A stretch of DNA of 64,000 nucleotides from Pelomonas paludis (GTDB taxonomy: Bacteria > Pseudomonadota > Gammaproteobacteria > Burkholderiales > Burkholderiaceae_C): contig NZ_JBDPZD010000001.1 of the NCBI RefSeq assembly GCF_039872745.1, positions 682,001-746,000 on the forward strand. The letters run 5' to 3'. Below are positions 33,650 to 45,109 of this stretch, piece by piece. The notes under the pieces were generated by a model that made no database searches, was not told the DNA's origin, and saw only the letters and a program-made list of their open reading frames with translations. The position numbers and the translations under genes were made by a program. Each line of letters begins with the position of its first letter. Position 1 is the stretch's first letter.

Positions 33650-34000
33650 GAGCTTTTCCACCAGCGTGGCGGGGCCAAAGGGCTTGCGGATGTACAGGTC
33701 GGCGCCGCAGGCGGCCACAGCCTCCTGGATGGCCGACTCGGGCTTGGCGCTGACCAGCACCACCTTGGGCGCCGCAGCGCCATAGGTCGCCTTGATGCGT
33801 CGGCAGGCTTCGGCGCCGTCAAACTCGCCCGGCATCATGATGTCGATCAAGACCAGGTCGGGCCGAAGCGCCCCGACGGCGGCCACCGCAGAGGCGCCGT
33901 CCACCGCTTCGTGCACCTCGAAACCGCTGGCCAGCTCCATCGTCAGGCGCAGCAGTTCACGGATGTCTTCACTGTCATCAACGACCAGGATCTTGTGCAT
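33614..34000 (-). CDS. Single-domain response regulator
   Basis: 128 residues, one CheY-like receiver: acidic pair Asp8-Asp9, phosphoacceptor Asp53 in LIDIMMPG, the Ser in VLVSAKPES replacing the common Thr, and Lys in IRKPFGP. No output domain. Encoded 45 bp downstream of an ECF sigma factor gene on the same strand, so it may act with that sigma/kinase system. The 3' end overlaps the convergent hydrolase gene. Confidence 0.9.
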   Translation of the reverse strand: MHKILVVDDSEDIRELLRLTMELASGFEVHEAVDGASAVAAVGALRPDLVLIDIMMPGEFDGAEACRRIKATYGAAAPKVVLVSAKPESAIQEAVAACGADLYIRKPFGPATLVEKLSALYAAKQPYL

Positions 34001-34045
34001 GCCGAACGACTCCGGTGGCAGCAGGCGCCACCCGCGTCCGACAGG

Positions 34046-34663
34046 CTAGCGACTTTCCTGAGCGTCCGCCACGGCGTCGGTGCCAAGCAATTCACGGTGC
34101 AGCCAGGCGCGCGCCAGCACCCAGTCGCGCTTGACGGTGGCGAGCGACACGCCCAGCACCTCGGCAATCTCCTCGTTCTCCAGCCCACCGAAGAAACGCA
34201 GCTCCACGCCCCGCGCGGCGCGCGGGTCCACGGCATGCAGCGCCAGCAGCGCCTCGTGCACGCTGATCACGTCACGGTCGGGCGGCAGGGCCAGCTGGTC
34301 CAGGCCCGAGATCGTCAGCGACTCCAGCTCGGCGCTGCGCTTGTCGGCCCGGCGGGCCAGCTCGTGGTTGACGAGGATGCGCCGCATCATCATCGAGGCC
34401 ACCGCCAGGAAGTGCGCGCGGCTGCGCCACTGCGTGCGTGACTGCGAGGCCAGCCGGAACCAGGCCTCGTGCGACAGCGCCGTGGGCGACAGCGTGTGCC
34501 CCTCGGACTCGCGGCGCAGGTGGTTGCGGGCGATGCCACGCAGCTCCTGGTAGAGCGTCGTGAAGAGCTGGTCACCCACGCCGGCTGCGTCGGGTGCCAG
34601 CTGGCTGAGCCAGGCCGTCACATCGGCATCCAGCGCGTCGTCGTCGGGGAGCTCCTTGTCCAT
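34046..34663 (-). CDS. ECF sigma factor of the Ser/Thr-kinase-associated type
   Basis: 205 residues. The sequence has features of the Sig-70_X6/ECF43-like group, which is typically next to protein kinase genes: LFTTLYQELRGIARNHLRRESEGHTLSPTALSHEAWFRL in region 2 and GVELRFFGGLENEEIAEVLGVSLATVKRDWVLARAWLHREL in region 4. It lacks a neighbouring anti-sigma gene; instead the kinase at 34776 is divergent, 112 bp away. Activation by phosphorylation is known for some related sigma factors and is a reasonable guess here. Confidence 0.9.
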   Translation of the reverse strand: MDKELPDDDALDADVTAWLSQLAPDAAGVGDQLFTTLYQELRGIARNHLRRESEGHTLSPTALSHEAWFRLASQSRTQWRSRAHFLAVASMMMRRILVNHELARRADKRSAELESLTISGLDQLALPPDRDVISVHEALLALHAVDPRAARGVELRFFGGLENEEIAEVLGVSLATVKRDWVLARAWLHRELLGTDAVADAQESR

Positions 34664-34775
34664 GGGGGGATGCTAGGGCAGGCGCAGCCGCCATGAGCCA
34701 TCCAGGCTTCGCAAGCTGCGTAAACCTGCATGTCTCTGACGAGTCTGGCCGCGCCAGCGACCCGATACTGAAACC

Positions 34776-37442
34776 ATGCCCCCCGCCGCCTCCTGGGACC
34801 AAGTCCGCGACCTTTTTGACCGCGCCCTCGCCCTGCCGCCTGCCGACCGCGCCGCCTTCGTCGCCGCCAGCGGCCAGCCCGAGGCCGTGCAGCGAGAGGT
34901 GCTGTCCCTGCTGGCGCACTCGGAAGCGCTCGACGACGCAGGCTTTCTGGCCTCGCCCGTGGCGGCGGCGGCTGCCGAGGCTTCGGCTGCGGCGCGCAGC
35001 GCCCGGCCGGGCCAGCGCTTCGGGGCCTGGACGCTGGACCGCCTGCTGGGCAGCGGCGGCATGGGCGAGGTGTGGCTCGCGCAGCGCAGCGATGGCTCCT
35101 TCGAGGGCGAAGCGGCCATCAAGCTGCTCAAACCGGGCATGGACTCGGCCAGCGTGTACGCGCGCTTCGCCACCGAGCGCCAGGCGCTGGCGCGCCTGAG
35201 CCACCCGCACATCGCCCGGCTGCTCGATGCCGGGCTTGGGCCTGACGGCCGGCCCTATGTGGTGATGGAGCACGTGCAGGGCCAGCCCATCCACCGGGCC
35301 TGCGCGAGCCTGCCGCTGGCCGAGCGTCTTGCCGTCTTCCTGCAGCTGGCCGATGCCGTCTCCCACGCGCACCGGCACCTGCTGGTGCACCGCGACCTCA
35401 AGCCCGGCAATGTGCTCGTCACGCCCGAGGGCCAGGTCAAGCTGCTGGACTTCGGCATCGCCAAGGCGCTGGACCCGCTGGAGTCCACCGACCCCGACGA
35501 GACGCGCCTCGGCGAGCGCCCCCTGACCCCCAGCTACGCCAGCCCCGAGCAGCTGCGTGGTGAGCCCGTCACCACGGCCACCGACATCTACTCGCTCGGC
35601 GTGCTGCTCTATCTGGTGCTCACCGGCCGTCGCCCCTACGGGCGCGACGCCACCGACGCGCCCTCGCTGATCCAGGCCGCGCTGCACGAGGCGCCGTCGC
35701 GCCCCTCCACCCTGGACGCGCCCGACGGCGATGCACCGCACTGGCCGCGCCTGCGGGCACAGCTGGAAGGCGACCTCGACAACATCCTGCTCAAGGCGCT
35801 GGAGAAGCAGCCCGAGCACCGCTATGCCTCGGTGCAGGACTTTGCCGCCGACCTGCGCGCCTACCTCGCCGGCCGCCCGGTGAGCGCCCGCGCGGCCACC
35901 TGGCCCTACCTGGCGTGGCGCTTTGTCGGCCGCCACCGTCTGGCCGTCGGCCTGGCCGCCACGGCCATGCTGGCCCTGGTGCTGGGCCTCGGGGGCACGC
36001 TGTGGCAGATGCAGCTCGCCCGCGAGGCCCAGGCCCGCGCCGAGCACCGCTTCACCCAGCTGCGCGAGCTGTCGCGCCAGATGGTGTTCGGCTACCACGA
36101 CCAGATCGCCAACCTGCCCGGCAGCCTGGCCACGCGCGAGGCCCTGCTCAAGGACGCGCTCAAGTACATGGACGGCCTGGCCACCGAGCTGGGCCCCGAG
36201 CTGGCCCGCCAGCCGCAACTGGCGCGCGAGCTGGCCGAGAGCTACTCGCGCATCGCCGCGCTGCAGGGCGATGGCTTTGCCCCCAGCGCCGAGAACCTGC
36301 AGGCCTCGCGCGGCAACCTCGGCAAGGCCCTGGCCCTGCTGCCCTACTACCTCGACAACACCGCCTCGGCCGAGCGCCGCGACCCCGCCGCCTGGCGCGT
36401 GGCCGCCGAGATGCACGAGGGCCGCGCCATCTTGGCCATGCGCGCCGGCCAGCTCACCGAGACCAAGGCCGCGCTGGACGACGCCCGCCGGCTCGATGAA
36501 GAGGCCCTGCGCCTCGCCCCGCAGGACAGCCGCACCCAGGCCCAGCTCGCCTCCGTGCTCGGGCGGTTGGGGCTGCTGCTGGGCGGCAACCCGCTGCAGG
36601 CCCAGCTCGGTGACCTGAAATCGGCAGGCCAAGCCCTCCGGCAGGCCGTGGCGCTCTATGGCCAGCTGTGCGCGCGTGAGCCCGGCAATGTCGAATGGAC
36701 CCACCAGCACGCCTGGGCCCAGCAACTGCTGGCCTCCTGGGGCTGGCTGGCCGGCGAGCGCGAGACCGCGCTGCGCGCCGCCAACGAGGCCCTGCGCCTG
36801 CGCGACGCGGTGCTGCGCGCCGAGCCCGGCAACCCACAGTTTCGCTACCAGCATGCGCTGGTGCGCTCGTCGGCCGCGCGCATCCATGCCGACACCGGCA
36901 ACCCCGTGGAAGGCGCGCGCCTGCTGGACGAAGCGCTCGCTGGCCTGGACGCCGAGCTCAAGGCCGACCCCGCCAACCAAGCCGCGCGGCGCGACATCGT
37001 GCTGCTCACCACCGCCCGCGCCCGCATGCGCTGGCAGGCTGAGCCCACGCCCGCCAACGCCGCTGCGCTGCGCCGCATGCTCGACAACTTCCCGCCCGCC
37101 GACCAGCTGGCCGGCGACTTCTACCTCTCGCGCTGGCGCGCCGAAGCCGCCTACGCCGCCGGCCGCGCTGCGCCCGATGCGGCCGAGCAGCTGCGCCTCG
37201 CCCAGGAGGCTGAAAGCCTGATGCGCGCCACCGCCGACCAGCCCGCCAACGCCAGCCGCCGCTGGATGCTGGCCCGCGCGCTGAGCCTGCAGGCCACGGC
37301 GCTGCAGCGCCAGGGCCAAGATGCTGCCGCCCGCGAGCGCGCGTCACAGGCCATCGCGCTTTGGCAACCCGGCGGCGCCCCGGCGCTCTACCGTGACGAC
37401 GAAGCCGAGGCCCGGCGCCTGGCTGCGGTGGCGGCCCGCTAG
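34776..37442 (+). CDS. Transmembrane Ser/Thr protein kinase with TPR-like sensor region
   Basis: 888 residues. The first 75 residues are the helical leader common in this class. The kinase domain is about 84-340: glycine loop LGSGGMGEVW (91-100), Lys116, catalytic HRDLKPGN (205-212), DFG (225-227), APE-like SPEQ. One transmembrane helix follows (about 390-408, LAVGLAATAMLALVLGLGG), then about 480 residues of helical repeats, Ala-rich, resembling TPRs. The whole is the common PknB-like plus TPR architecture of proteobacteria. Paired divergently with the ECF sigma factor at 34046. Confidence 0.93.
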   Translation: MPPAASWDQVRDLFDRALALPPADRAAFVAASGQPEAVQREVLSLLAHSEALDDAGFLASPVAAAAAEASAAARSARPGQRFGAWTLDRLLGSGGMGEVWLAQRSDGSFEGEAAIKLLKPGMDSASVYARFATERQALARLSHPHIARLLDAGLGPDGRPYVVMEHVQGQPIHRACASLPLAERLAVFLQLADAVSHAHRHLLVHRDLKPGNVLVTPEGQVKLLDFGIAKALDPLESTDPDETRLGERPLTPSYASPEQLRGEPVTTATDIYSLGVLLYLVLTGRRPYGRDATDAPSLIQAALHEAPSRPSTLDAPDGDAPHWPRLRAQLEGDLDNILLKALEKQPEHRYASVQDFAADLRAYLAGRPVSARAATWPYLAWRFVGRHRLAVGLAATAMLALVLGLGGTLWQMQLAREAQARAEHRFTQLRELSRQMVFGYHDQIANLPGSLATREALLKDALKYMDGLATELGPELARQPQLARELAESYSRIAALQGDGFAPSAENLQASRGNLGKALALLPYYLDNTASAERRDPAAWRVAAEMHEGRAILAMRAGQLTETKAALDDARRLDEEALRLAPQDSRTQAQLASVLGRLGLLLGGNPLQAQLGDLKSAGQALRQAVALYGQLCAREPGNVEWTHQHAWAQQLLASWGWLAGERETALRAANEALRLRDAVLRAEPGNPQFRYQHALVRSSAARIHADTGNPVEGARLLDEALAGLDAELKADPANQAARRDIVLLTTARARMRWQAEPTPANAAALRRMLDNFPPADQLAGDFYLSRWRAEAAYAAGRAAPDAAEQLRLAQEAESLMRATADQPANASRRWMLARALSLQATALQRQGQDAAARERASQAIALWQPGGAPALYRDDEAEARRLAAVAAR

Positions 37443-37482
37443 ACCCCAGGGGACCCCAACAGGCCCCGATAGCATCCGGGCC

Positions 37483-37875
37483 ATGCGCGCCCCTCTTGCC
37501 AGCCTCCTGTTCGTTCTTGTCGCGGCGGCCCACGCCGCCCATGCTGCCCCGCTACCCCCCGCCGCCCGCGCCGAGGCCGAGGCCCTGCTGCTGCGCATGC
37601 AAGCCTCAGGCTGCGAGTTCCAGCGCAATGGCAGCTGGTACAGCGGCGCTGAGGCGCGCGGCCACCTGCTCAAGAAGCTCGACTACCTGGAGGGCAAGGG
37701 CCTGATCACGACCACCGAGCAGTTCATCGCCCAAGGCGCGTCATCCAGCAGCATGAGCGGCAAGCCCTATCTGGTGCGCTGCGCGGGCAAGCCGGTGCAG
37801 GAGACCGGGCCCTGGTTCCTGGCTGAGCTCAAGGCGCTGCGCCAGCCGCAGGCGGCCTCGGGCGTCAAGAAGTAG
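37483..37875 (+). CDS. Small exported protein, DUF5329-like (YfeK type)
   Basis: 130 residues. Signal peptide ends near HAAHAAPLPP. The mature part has the pattern I associate with DUF5329: EAEALLLRMQASGCEFQRNGSWYSGAEARGHLLKKLDYL, then SGKPYLVRCAGKPVQETGPWFLAEL. Two Cys residues (positions about 47 and 104) may form a disulphide. Function unknown. It follows the kinase gene by 40 bp, but there is nothing else to link them. Confidence 0.75.
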   Translation: MRAPLASLLFVLVAAAHAAHAAPLPPAARAEAEALLLRMQASGCEFQRNGSWYSGAEARGHLLKKLDYLEGKGLITTTEQFIAQGASSSSMSGKPYLVRCAGKPVQETGPWFLAELKALRQPQAASGVKK

Positions 37876-37949
37876 GCGGCGTGCGCCTCCCCCTGCCACT
37901 GCACCCAAAACAGGCGGGCAGTTTGCGCGGGCGCTGTTGTCAGTGAGCT

Positions 37950-38096
37950 TCAGGCACGCTCGGCGGGGCGGCAGTGGTCCACGGTGTCGTGGGTGTCCGT
38001 CGCGTCCACGGGCGAGGGCAGCAGGCTCATGACAAAGCCCAGCAGGGCCACCGCCATGGTGGCGGCAACCTTGACGAGGGGCGATGCGACTTGCAT
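37950..38096 (-). CDS. Possible 48-residue exported or membrane peptide
   Basis: A short frame, ATG 38096 to TGA 37950. It reads as one hydrophobic segment (KVAATMAVALLGFVMSLL, residues 9-26) followed by an acidic, His-containing tail (DATDTHDTVDHCRPAERA). No ribosome site is obvious. It is the only candidate in the 350-bp space between 37875 and 38226; the rest of that space holds only hairpins. Confidence 0.35.
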   Translation of the reverse strand: MQVASPLVKVAATMAVALLGFVMSLLPSPVDATDTHDTVDHCRPAERA

Positions 38097-38190
38097 GGCC
38101 CAAATACTGCGGGAAACCCTCGGCCTTGTGGCCCCCTAGCCTGGAGGTGAATCTTGGGGTCTGTGGCCGCCCGGGCACGCCCAGTCAGGG

Positions 38191-38234
38191 GGCGCGCTTA
38201 GCGCCTCCAATGCCTAAGGGCGCTTTCAGCGCCC
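38191..38234 (-). terminator. Two tandem GC hairpins at the end of the TIGR03643-family gene
   Basis: GGGCGC (38218-38223) pairs with GCGCCC (38229-38234) across the stop codon, and GGCGC (38191-38195) with GCGCC (38201-38205) further on. There is no T-run, so termination is uncertain. Confidence 0.4.
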
Positions 38235-38459
38235 GTGGGGCCAGACCGCGCGCTTGGTGGGGCTCTTGGCAGCCTTGCCCTTGTTGGCCCAGAGCCGGTA
38301 GGCCGCTGGCGTCAGCTCGCGCTTGAGCAGGGCCACCAGCGCCCCGTGGCCGATGCCGTGCTCCATCAGCACCTTGTTGTAGGGCGGGGTGTCGTCCCAG
38401 GCGGTCGCAATCACGCGCTGGATTTCTTCGGGGCTCAGTTTGGGCGCTGCTTTGGCCAT
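38226..38459 (-). CDS. TIGR03643/DUF2805-family small protein
   Basis: 77 residues. The core KLSPEEIQRVIATAWDDTPPYNKVLMEHGIGHGALVALLKRELTPAAYRLW matches the DUF2805 (TIGR03643) family, a short helix-turn-helix-like domain of unknown function. The tail is basic (KGKAAKSPTKRAVWPHGR). It starts 10 bp after the dGTPase stop, so it is probably in the same transcript. Confidence 0.8.
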   Translation of the reverse strand: MAKAAPKLSPEEIQRVIATAWDDTPPYNKVLMEHGIGHGALVALLKRELTPAAYRLWANKGKAAKSPTKRAVWPHGR

Positions 38460-38469
38460 GTGGGGATTG

Positions 38470-40152
38470 TCAGCGCCAGTAGGCGTTGAAACTGCCGGTC
38501 TGGTCGGAGGTCAGCTGGGCGTGCAGGCGCAAGGCTTCGGTATCGGTCAGCGATGAGACGTGGTCGGCCACCAGGCGGGCGGCCTGGGCTTCGGCGGCGG
38601 TGCCGCGAAGCGCGCCCTGGCTGCGCAGTTGCTCCTGCATGGAGTCGGGCAGCAGCAGTCCGCGCAGCTTGGGGTCGTTCTCGACCGCGTTCTCGAACAG
38701 GGTGTCGAACAGCTCACCCACGATCTTGCGGCTGCGGTAGTGGACCATCTTGAGCCTTCGCGAGTTGATGACGCGGTGGAAGTTGAAGGCCTTCAGGCAC
38801 TCGATGCGCAGCTTGCTCTCGGGCTCCACCACGACGCGCGAGAAATGCGCCGTGCCCCGGTCCACCTCGATGTCCACGGCGCCGATGTGCCGCTCGATCA
38901 GCGCCTCCAGGAACTGCCGCCGCACCATGGGGTGGCGGGCGTGCATGACCGACTCCAGGTAGGTGCGCGCCACAAAGATGTGCCGCGCGCGGTTGCCCTC
39001 CACGCTGTCCGCCTGGATGTGCGGGTAGGCGTCGCCCAGGTCGAAGAGGCTGGCGAACACCTGGGTCAGCGCCTCGAGGATGCGCGAGTTGGCGGCTTCG
39101 ACGTCGTCGTCGGCGAGCAGGCCCAGGCAGGCGCGCACGCCCTCCTCGGAGCGGATGCTGGCCAGCAGCTCGTCATCCGGCGCCACCAGGTCCAGCGGCG
39201 TGACGATGCCGGCCTCCAGCGTGTCTTCCAGGTCATAGGCCGAGTAGGCGATGTCGTCGGCGATGTCCATGATCTGGCACTCGACGGTGCGCTGCGCGGT
39301 GCCCACGCGCACACCCGAGCTCAGGCCCAGCGCCTGCAGGCGCTGGATCACGGGCAGGTCTTCGGCATACACGCCCTTGGCGCCGCGCCCAGGCCGGGGC
39401 TGCAGCAGATAGGGGTACTTGACCACGGCGGCCAGGGTGCCGGCGGTGAGGTTCATGCCCCGGGGCGAGGCCTCGGTGCCGGCGATGGCGTACTCGGCCG
39501 CCTCACGGTCACCGATCAGGCCCAGCCGGTTCTCTAGCCGCGCCACGATGCGCAGGGTCTGGGCATTGCCCTCGAAGCCGCCGTAGGCCAGCATGCGCTC
39601 GTTCAGCACCTCCTCGCCCGAGTGCCCGAAGGGCGGGTGGCCCAGGTCGTGCAGCAGGCTGGCGCAGGCCACGATGTGGCCGTTGACCCGGTAGCCCCCG
39701 AGCTGCGCACCATGCCGCAGATTGAGCGCCAGCGCGATGCGCGAGGCGATGTCCGAGACCTCCAGCGAGTGCGTCAGCCGCGTGCGGAAGACCTCGTTCT
39801 CGCCCGCCGGGATCAGCTGGGTCTTGCCCTGCAGGCGCCGCAGCGCGCTGGAGTGGACGATGCGCGAGTAGTCGCGCTCGAAGGGGCTGGCGCCGCGGTA
39901 GTTGTCGTCAAAGGGCACGCACAGCCGGCGGGCGTAGGCCTCGGGCCAGGTGGCGGGCTCGGCCGCAGCGAGCCGCTGCTCGGCCGGGGCCTCGGCGGCC
40001 GGGTGCGTCGCGTCCTTGAAGGCCGACAGCGCCTGCGTGCGGCGGCGCACCTCGTGGTGCACGGCCAGGCTCAGCAGCCGCTGCGGGGTGTAGGGGCGGC
40101 GGCGCAACGAGGGCTTGGGGGGCGTGGGCGGTTTGCCCGGTGGCTTCGACAT
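38470..40152 (-). CDS. dgt: dGTP triphosphohydrolase (HD domain)
   Basis: 560 residues from ATG 40152; the frame is open to 40266 but MSKPPGKPP with the start at 40152 is more plausible. HD-fold metal ligands: FRTRLTHSLEVSDIA (His), SLLHDLGHPPFGHSGE (His-Asp and the following H), and DIADDIAYSAYDLED (Asp). YSRIVHSSALRRLQGKTQL is the family's N-terminal block. The enzyme cleaves dGTP (or other dNTPs) to the nucleoside and tripolyphosphate. The first 85 residues are a basic, Pro-rich extension. Confidence 0.93.
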   Translation of the reverse strand: MSKPPGKPPTPPKPSLRRRPYTPQRLLSLAVHHEVRRRTQALSAFKDATHPAAEAPAEQRLAAAEPATWPEAYARRLCVPFDDNYRGASPFERDYSRIVHSSALRRLQGKTQLIPAGENEVFRTRLTHSLEVSDIASRIALALNLRHGAQLGGYRVNGHIVACASLLHDLGHPPFGHSGEEVLNERMLAYGGFEGNAQTLRIVARLENRLGLIGDREAAEYAIAGTEASPRGMNLTAGTLAAVVKYPYLLQPRPGRGAKGVYAEDLPVIQRLQALGLSSGVRVGTAQRTVECQIMDIADDIAYSAYDLEDTLEAGIVTPLDLVAPDDELLASIRSEEGVRACLGLLADDDVEAANSRILEALTQVFASLFDLGDAYPHIQADSVEGNRARHIFVARTYLESVMHARHPMVRRQFLEALIERHIGAVDIEVDRGTAHFSRVVVEPESKLRIECLKAFNFHRVINSRRLKMVHYRSRKIVGELFDTLFENAVENDPKLRGLLLPDSMQEQLRSQGALRGTAAEAQAARLVADHVSSLTDTEALRLHAQLTSDQTGSFNAYWR

Positions 40153-40292
40153 CAGCGGAATTTCTGGATCAAGGGGTGGGCGGCCGCAGGCCGCGCGTCG
40201 AATTGATTGTGCGCGGTGCTGAATGCAAGCCCTGGGCCAGCTGCCCCTCCCCACCGCAGAATGCACGGCCTGACCCGACTTCCGCCCCCGCC

Positions 40293-40886
40293 ATGCAACG
40301 ACAGTCCTGGAAGCTCTTCCCCACCCTGGTCCAACGCTGCCAGGGGGTGCTGGCGCCTGACGAGCTGGCGCTGATCCGCAGCCATTGCCTAACGCAGGAG
40401 AGCCGGCCCCACGGTTCCTTGCAGGGCGATGCGGCTTCGACCTTTGCGGCCCAGGCCCGCTTCATCGAGGCCCTGCAAGCGCAAATCCCGGCCTTGGCCG
40501 GGCTGGGCGAGCGCCTCAGCCTGCTCGTGAACGACTACGCCCGCGAGCTGGGTCACCCGCTGCTTCGCATCAGCAACTCATGGTTCAACGTGCAGCGCCC
40601 CGGCAGCCTGCTGCGCCACCACACCCACCCGGCGTCCTACGTCTCGGCCGCGCTGTGCATCGCCAGCGACGAGCGCAGCAGCAAGCTCTTCTTCGAGAAC
40701 CCCAACCCCTTGATCGGCTTCGTCGGGCACGAGCAGCCGACCGAGTTCAACATGGAGATGGCCCGCTTCAAGCTCGACCCGGGCGACCTGCTGCTCTTCC
40801 CGTCCTGGCTCAAGCACGGCTCGGGCTACGAGGCCAACGAGTCGGCTTTGCGCATCATGGTCAGCCTCAATACCGAGGTGGCCTGA
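40293..40886 (+). CDS. 2OG-Fe(II) oxygenase-like protein (TIGR02466 type)
   Basis: 197 residues. The double-stranded beta-helix oxygenase pattern is visible: SNSWFNVQRPGSLLRHHTHPASYVSA contains the H-x-H-like first metal site, and FPSWLKHGSGYEANESALRIMVSLN holds the distal His and the 2-oxoglutarate Arg. Similar proteins are annotated as putative 2OG-Fe(II) oxygenases. No substrate can be named. It stops 14 bp before the convergent YgiQ stop. Confidence 0.8.
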   Translation: MQRQSWKLFPTLVQRCQGVLAPDELALIRSHCLTQESRPHGSLQGDAASTFAAQARFIEALQAQIPALAGLGERLSLLVNDYARELGHPLLRISNSWFNVQRPGSLLRHHTHPASYVSAALCIASDERSSKLFFENPNPLIGFVGHEQPTEFNMEMARFKLDPGDLLLFPSWLKHGSGYEANESALRIMVSLNTEVA

Positions 40887-40899
40887 CGCCTGAAGCGTC

Positions 40900-43161
<2,262 letters not shown>

Positions 43162-43269
43162 GGGGCCAGATTGTCCCAGGCGAGGCTGCCGGCTGTGCGG
43201 GATAGCCCTGCGAGTTGACGGGGTGCCGCAGGGAGGCGCTCCCGCCCCCCGGAATCGATACAGGCCTAG

Positions 43270-44199
43270 CTAATGCACGGAACTTCCAGCCAATACGCAT
43301 TCAAAGCGCACGAGGCGGTCAGCTGAAGCAGCTTCGTGGGGCTTGCCAGGCGCCGATACGGTGCCGGTGCTCCAGCGCTCCAGTACCCCTCTGGCTGTAT
43401 CTGGCGACCTTGCCGAGACGCCTATCAAGTGGCTGTCTGGCCACGCTGCCTTGCGCTGTTCCTCGGTGTGTTCATGAGGGGTCCCCTCGCTGCACTGCTT
43501 GCACAGGATTCGCATGTTGGTCGTCCACACTTCGTGGTCGACCTCGGCCGCCTCAAGGGCAGAAGTCAGCGCCTGCAGATCGTCCTCATTCAAGGCATGC
43601 ACCTCGGCTTCAAAGGTGCTGTTTGCAGACGCTTCAAATAGCTCGAGAACGTTGAAGACCGAGTACATCCTGCCATTGGATTGACGCTGACCGACGGGGG
43701 CTCCGTCATGAAGGACGATGTCGCCCGCCCTGAATCCCGACTCGCCGCTTGGGATGTTCTCGATGACGACTCTCACCGGGTCGATTCGCCGACCCCAAAC
43801 GACTTCTGCATCGCCGTCAGGATTGAGTCGCACAGGTGTGATTCCGAAGTTGTCGGCGATAGGTCCATTGCCAGGCTCGATGTCTATGCCAACACGGCGC
43901 CAAGCCTCACGCGCCGTGGCCCAGTCACGCAGTGCGGTGGCTGCGATGGCCATATTCCAGTTGGTGGCTTCGTCGTCTGGGCGAAGGTCAGAGGCTCGCT
44001 TGCAGTGCAGTAGCGACTCAGCCCATGCGCCGCGGTACTTGTGGACCAGCCCGATGTTGTAGTGCGTGGCTGCACGATCAGGGTCCAGTGCCAGAGCTCG
44101 TTCGTAGAGCGGCATTGCAAGCTCAAGGTCATCCAGCGCTTGCGCCTCATCCAGCAGGGCGTCAACGAGATTGGTGGGGTCTGGGTTGTCGGATGGCAT
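43270..44199 (-). CDS. TPR-containing protein, unknown
   Basis: 309 residues from ATG 44199 (the frame runs to 44295 but upstream residues look non-coding). Three TPR-like helical pairs are at residues 10-110: LELAMPLYERALALDPDRAATHYNIGLVHKYRGAWAESLLHCKRASDLRPDDEA is the clearest. The C-terminal half has a beta-rich part and a Cys pair (ILCKQCSEGTPHEHTEE). No family recognised. GC content is lower than in adjacent genes, which may mark acquired DNA. Confidence 0.7.
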   Translation of the reverse strand: MPSDNPDPTNLVDALLDEAQALDDLELAMPLYERALALDPDRAATHYNIGLVHKYRGAWAESLLHCKRASDLRPDDEATNWNMAIAATALRDWATAREAWRRVGIDIEPGNGPIADNFGITPVRLNPDGDAEVVWGRRIDPVRVVIENIPSGESGFRAGDIVLHDGAPVGQRQSNGRMYSVFNVLELFEASANSTFEAEVHALNEDDLQALTSALEAAEVDHEVWTTNMRILCKQCSEGTPHEHTEEQRKAAWPDSHLIGVSARSPDTARGVLERWSTGTVSAPGKPHEAASADRLVRFECVLAGSSVH

Positions 44200-44320
44200 C
44201 AAGGATGGTTCCGCGATGAGCGCAACGCTCGCGCTGGTGCAGCTAGGGCTTCGAAGCGTAGCAGCGAGATAGTCTCCACGGAGTCCTGCAGGCACGCAGC
44301 CTCCGAGCCAGCCCCGGCCC

Positions 44321-45109
44321 TCACTCCGCCTTGAAGTGATGCAGATAGGTGCGGCTGACGGGCAGCACCTCGGGGCGGTGCTTGAAGTGGAGGTTGGCCT
44401 TTTCGTTGACGTCCGGCGTCACGTGGCTGACGGCATTGAGGTTGACGACGACGGCGCGGTGCACCTGCAGGAACTGGGCGGGGTCGAGCTGTTCGAGCAG
44501 GGCCTTGAGCGAGGTGCGGATCAGGGCCTCGGCATGTCGGCCGCTATCGCCGCGCCAGGCGACGAGGGTGTATTTCTCGTCGGACTTCAGGTAGTCGATG
44601 TCGTCCACCGGGATGAGCCGCACCGAGCCGCCAACGGCCGCGCGGATCCAGCGCAGCGGCTGGGTGGCCGGCGCGCTGGCGGCGGGTTGCAGCTGCTGGG
44701 CCAGTTGCTGGAGCAGGGCCTCGGTGGCGACGGCGGGTTGCTCCAGCCGAAGGCGCTGCTGCAGGCGTGCCAGCGTCTGGGCCAGACGCTCAAGCTGCAC
44801 GGGCTTGACCAAGTAGTCGAACACGCCGTGCTCGAAGGCCTGTAGCGCGTAGTGGTCGTAGGCGGTGATGAAGACGAGGTGGGCGCGGTGGCCGATGCGC
44901 TGCGCGACCTCGATGCCGCTCAGGCCGGGCATGTGCACGTCCAGAAAGCAGACCGTGGGGCGCAGGGCCTCAAAGCGTTCCAGCGCCTCGACGCCGTTGC
45001 GCGCCTCGGCCACGATCTGCAGCTCGGGCCAGTGCCGGGCCAGCAGGCTGCGCAGCACCTCGCGCAGCAGGGGCTCGTCGTCGGCAATCAGGGCGGTGAC
45101 AGCAGTCAT
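44321..45109 (-). CDS. LytTR-family response regulator
   Basis: 262 residues. Receiver domain 5-125: acidic pair DDEP, phosphoacceptor Asp in VCFLDVHMPGLSG, Thr in VFITAYDHYALQAFEHGVFDYLVKPVQ and the following Lys. A Gln/Ala-rich linker leads to a LytTR DNA-binding domain (155-262) with LIPVDDIDYLKSDEKYTLV and FLQVHRAVVVNLNAVSHV. Its ATG overlaps the kinase stop (ATGA), so the two form a LytS/LytR-type pair. Confidence 0.93.
   Translation of the reverse strand: MTAVTALIADDEPLLREVLRSLLARHWPELQIVAEARNGVEALERFEALRPTVCFLDVHMPGLSGIEVAQRIGHRAHLVFITAYDHYALQAFEHGVFDYLVKPVQLERLAQTLARLQQRLRLEQPAVATEALLQQLAQQLQPAASAPATQPLRWIRAAVGGSVRLIPVDDIDYLKSDEKYTLVAWRGDSGRHAEALIRTSLKALLEQLDPAQFLQVHRAVVVNLNAVSHVTPDVNEKANLHFKHRPEVLPVSRTYLHHFKAE

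Noticed and set aside
34572..37319. A 915-codon open frame on the minus strand opposite the Ser/Thr kinase gene
   Set aside because: It is the antisense shadow of a clear kinase gene in GC-rich DNA; its protein is a low-complexity Gly/Ala/Leu/Val-rich string without domains or a start context.
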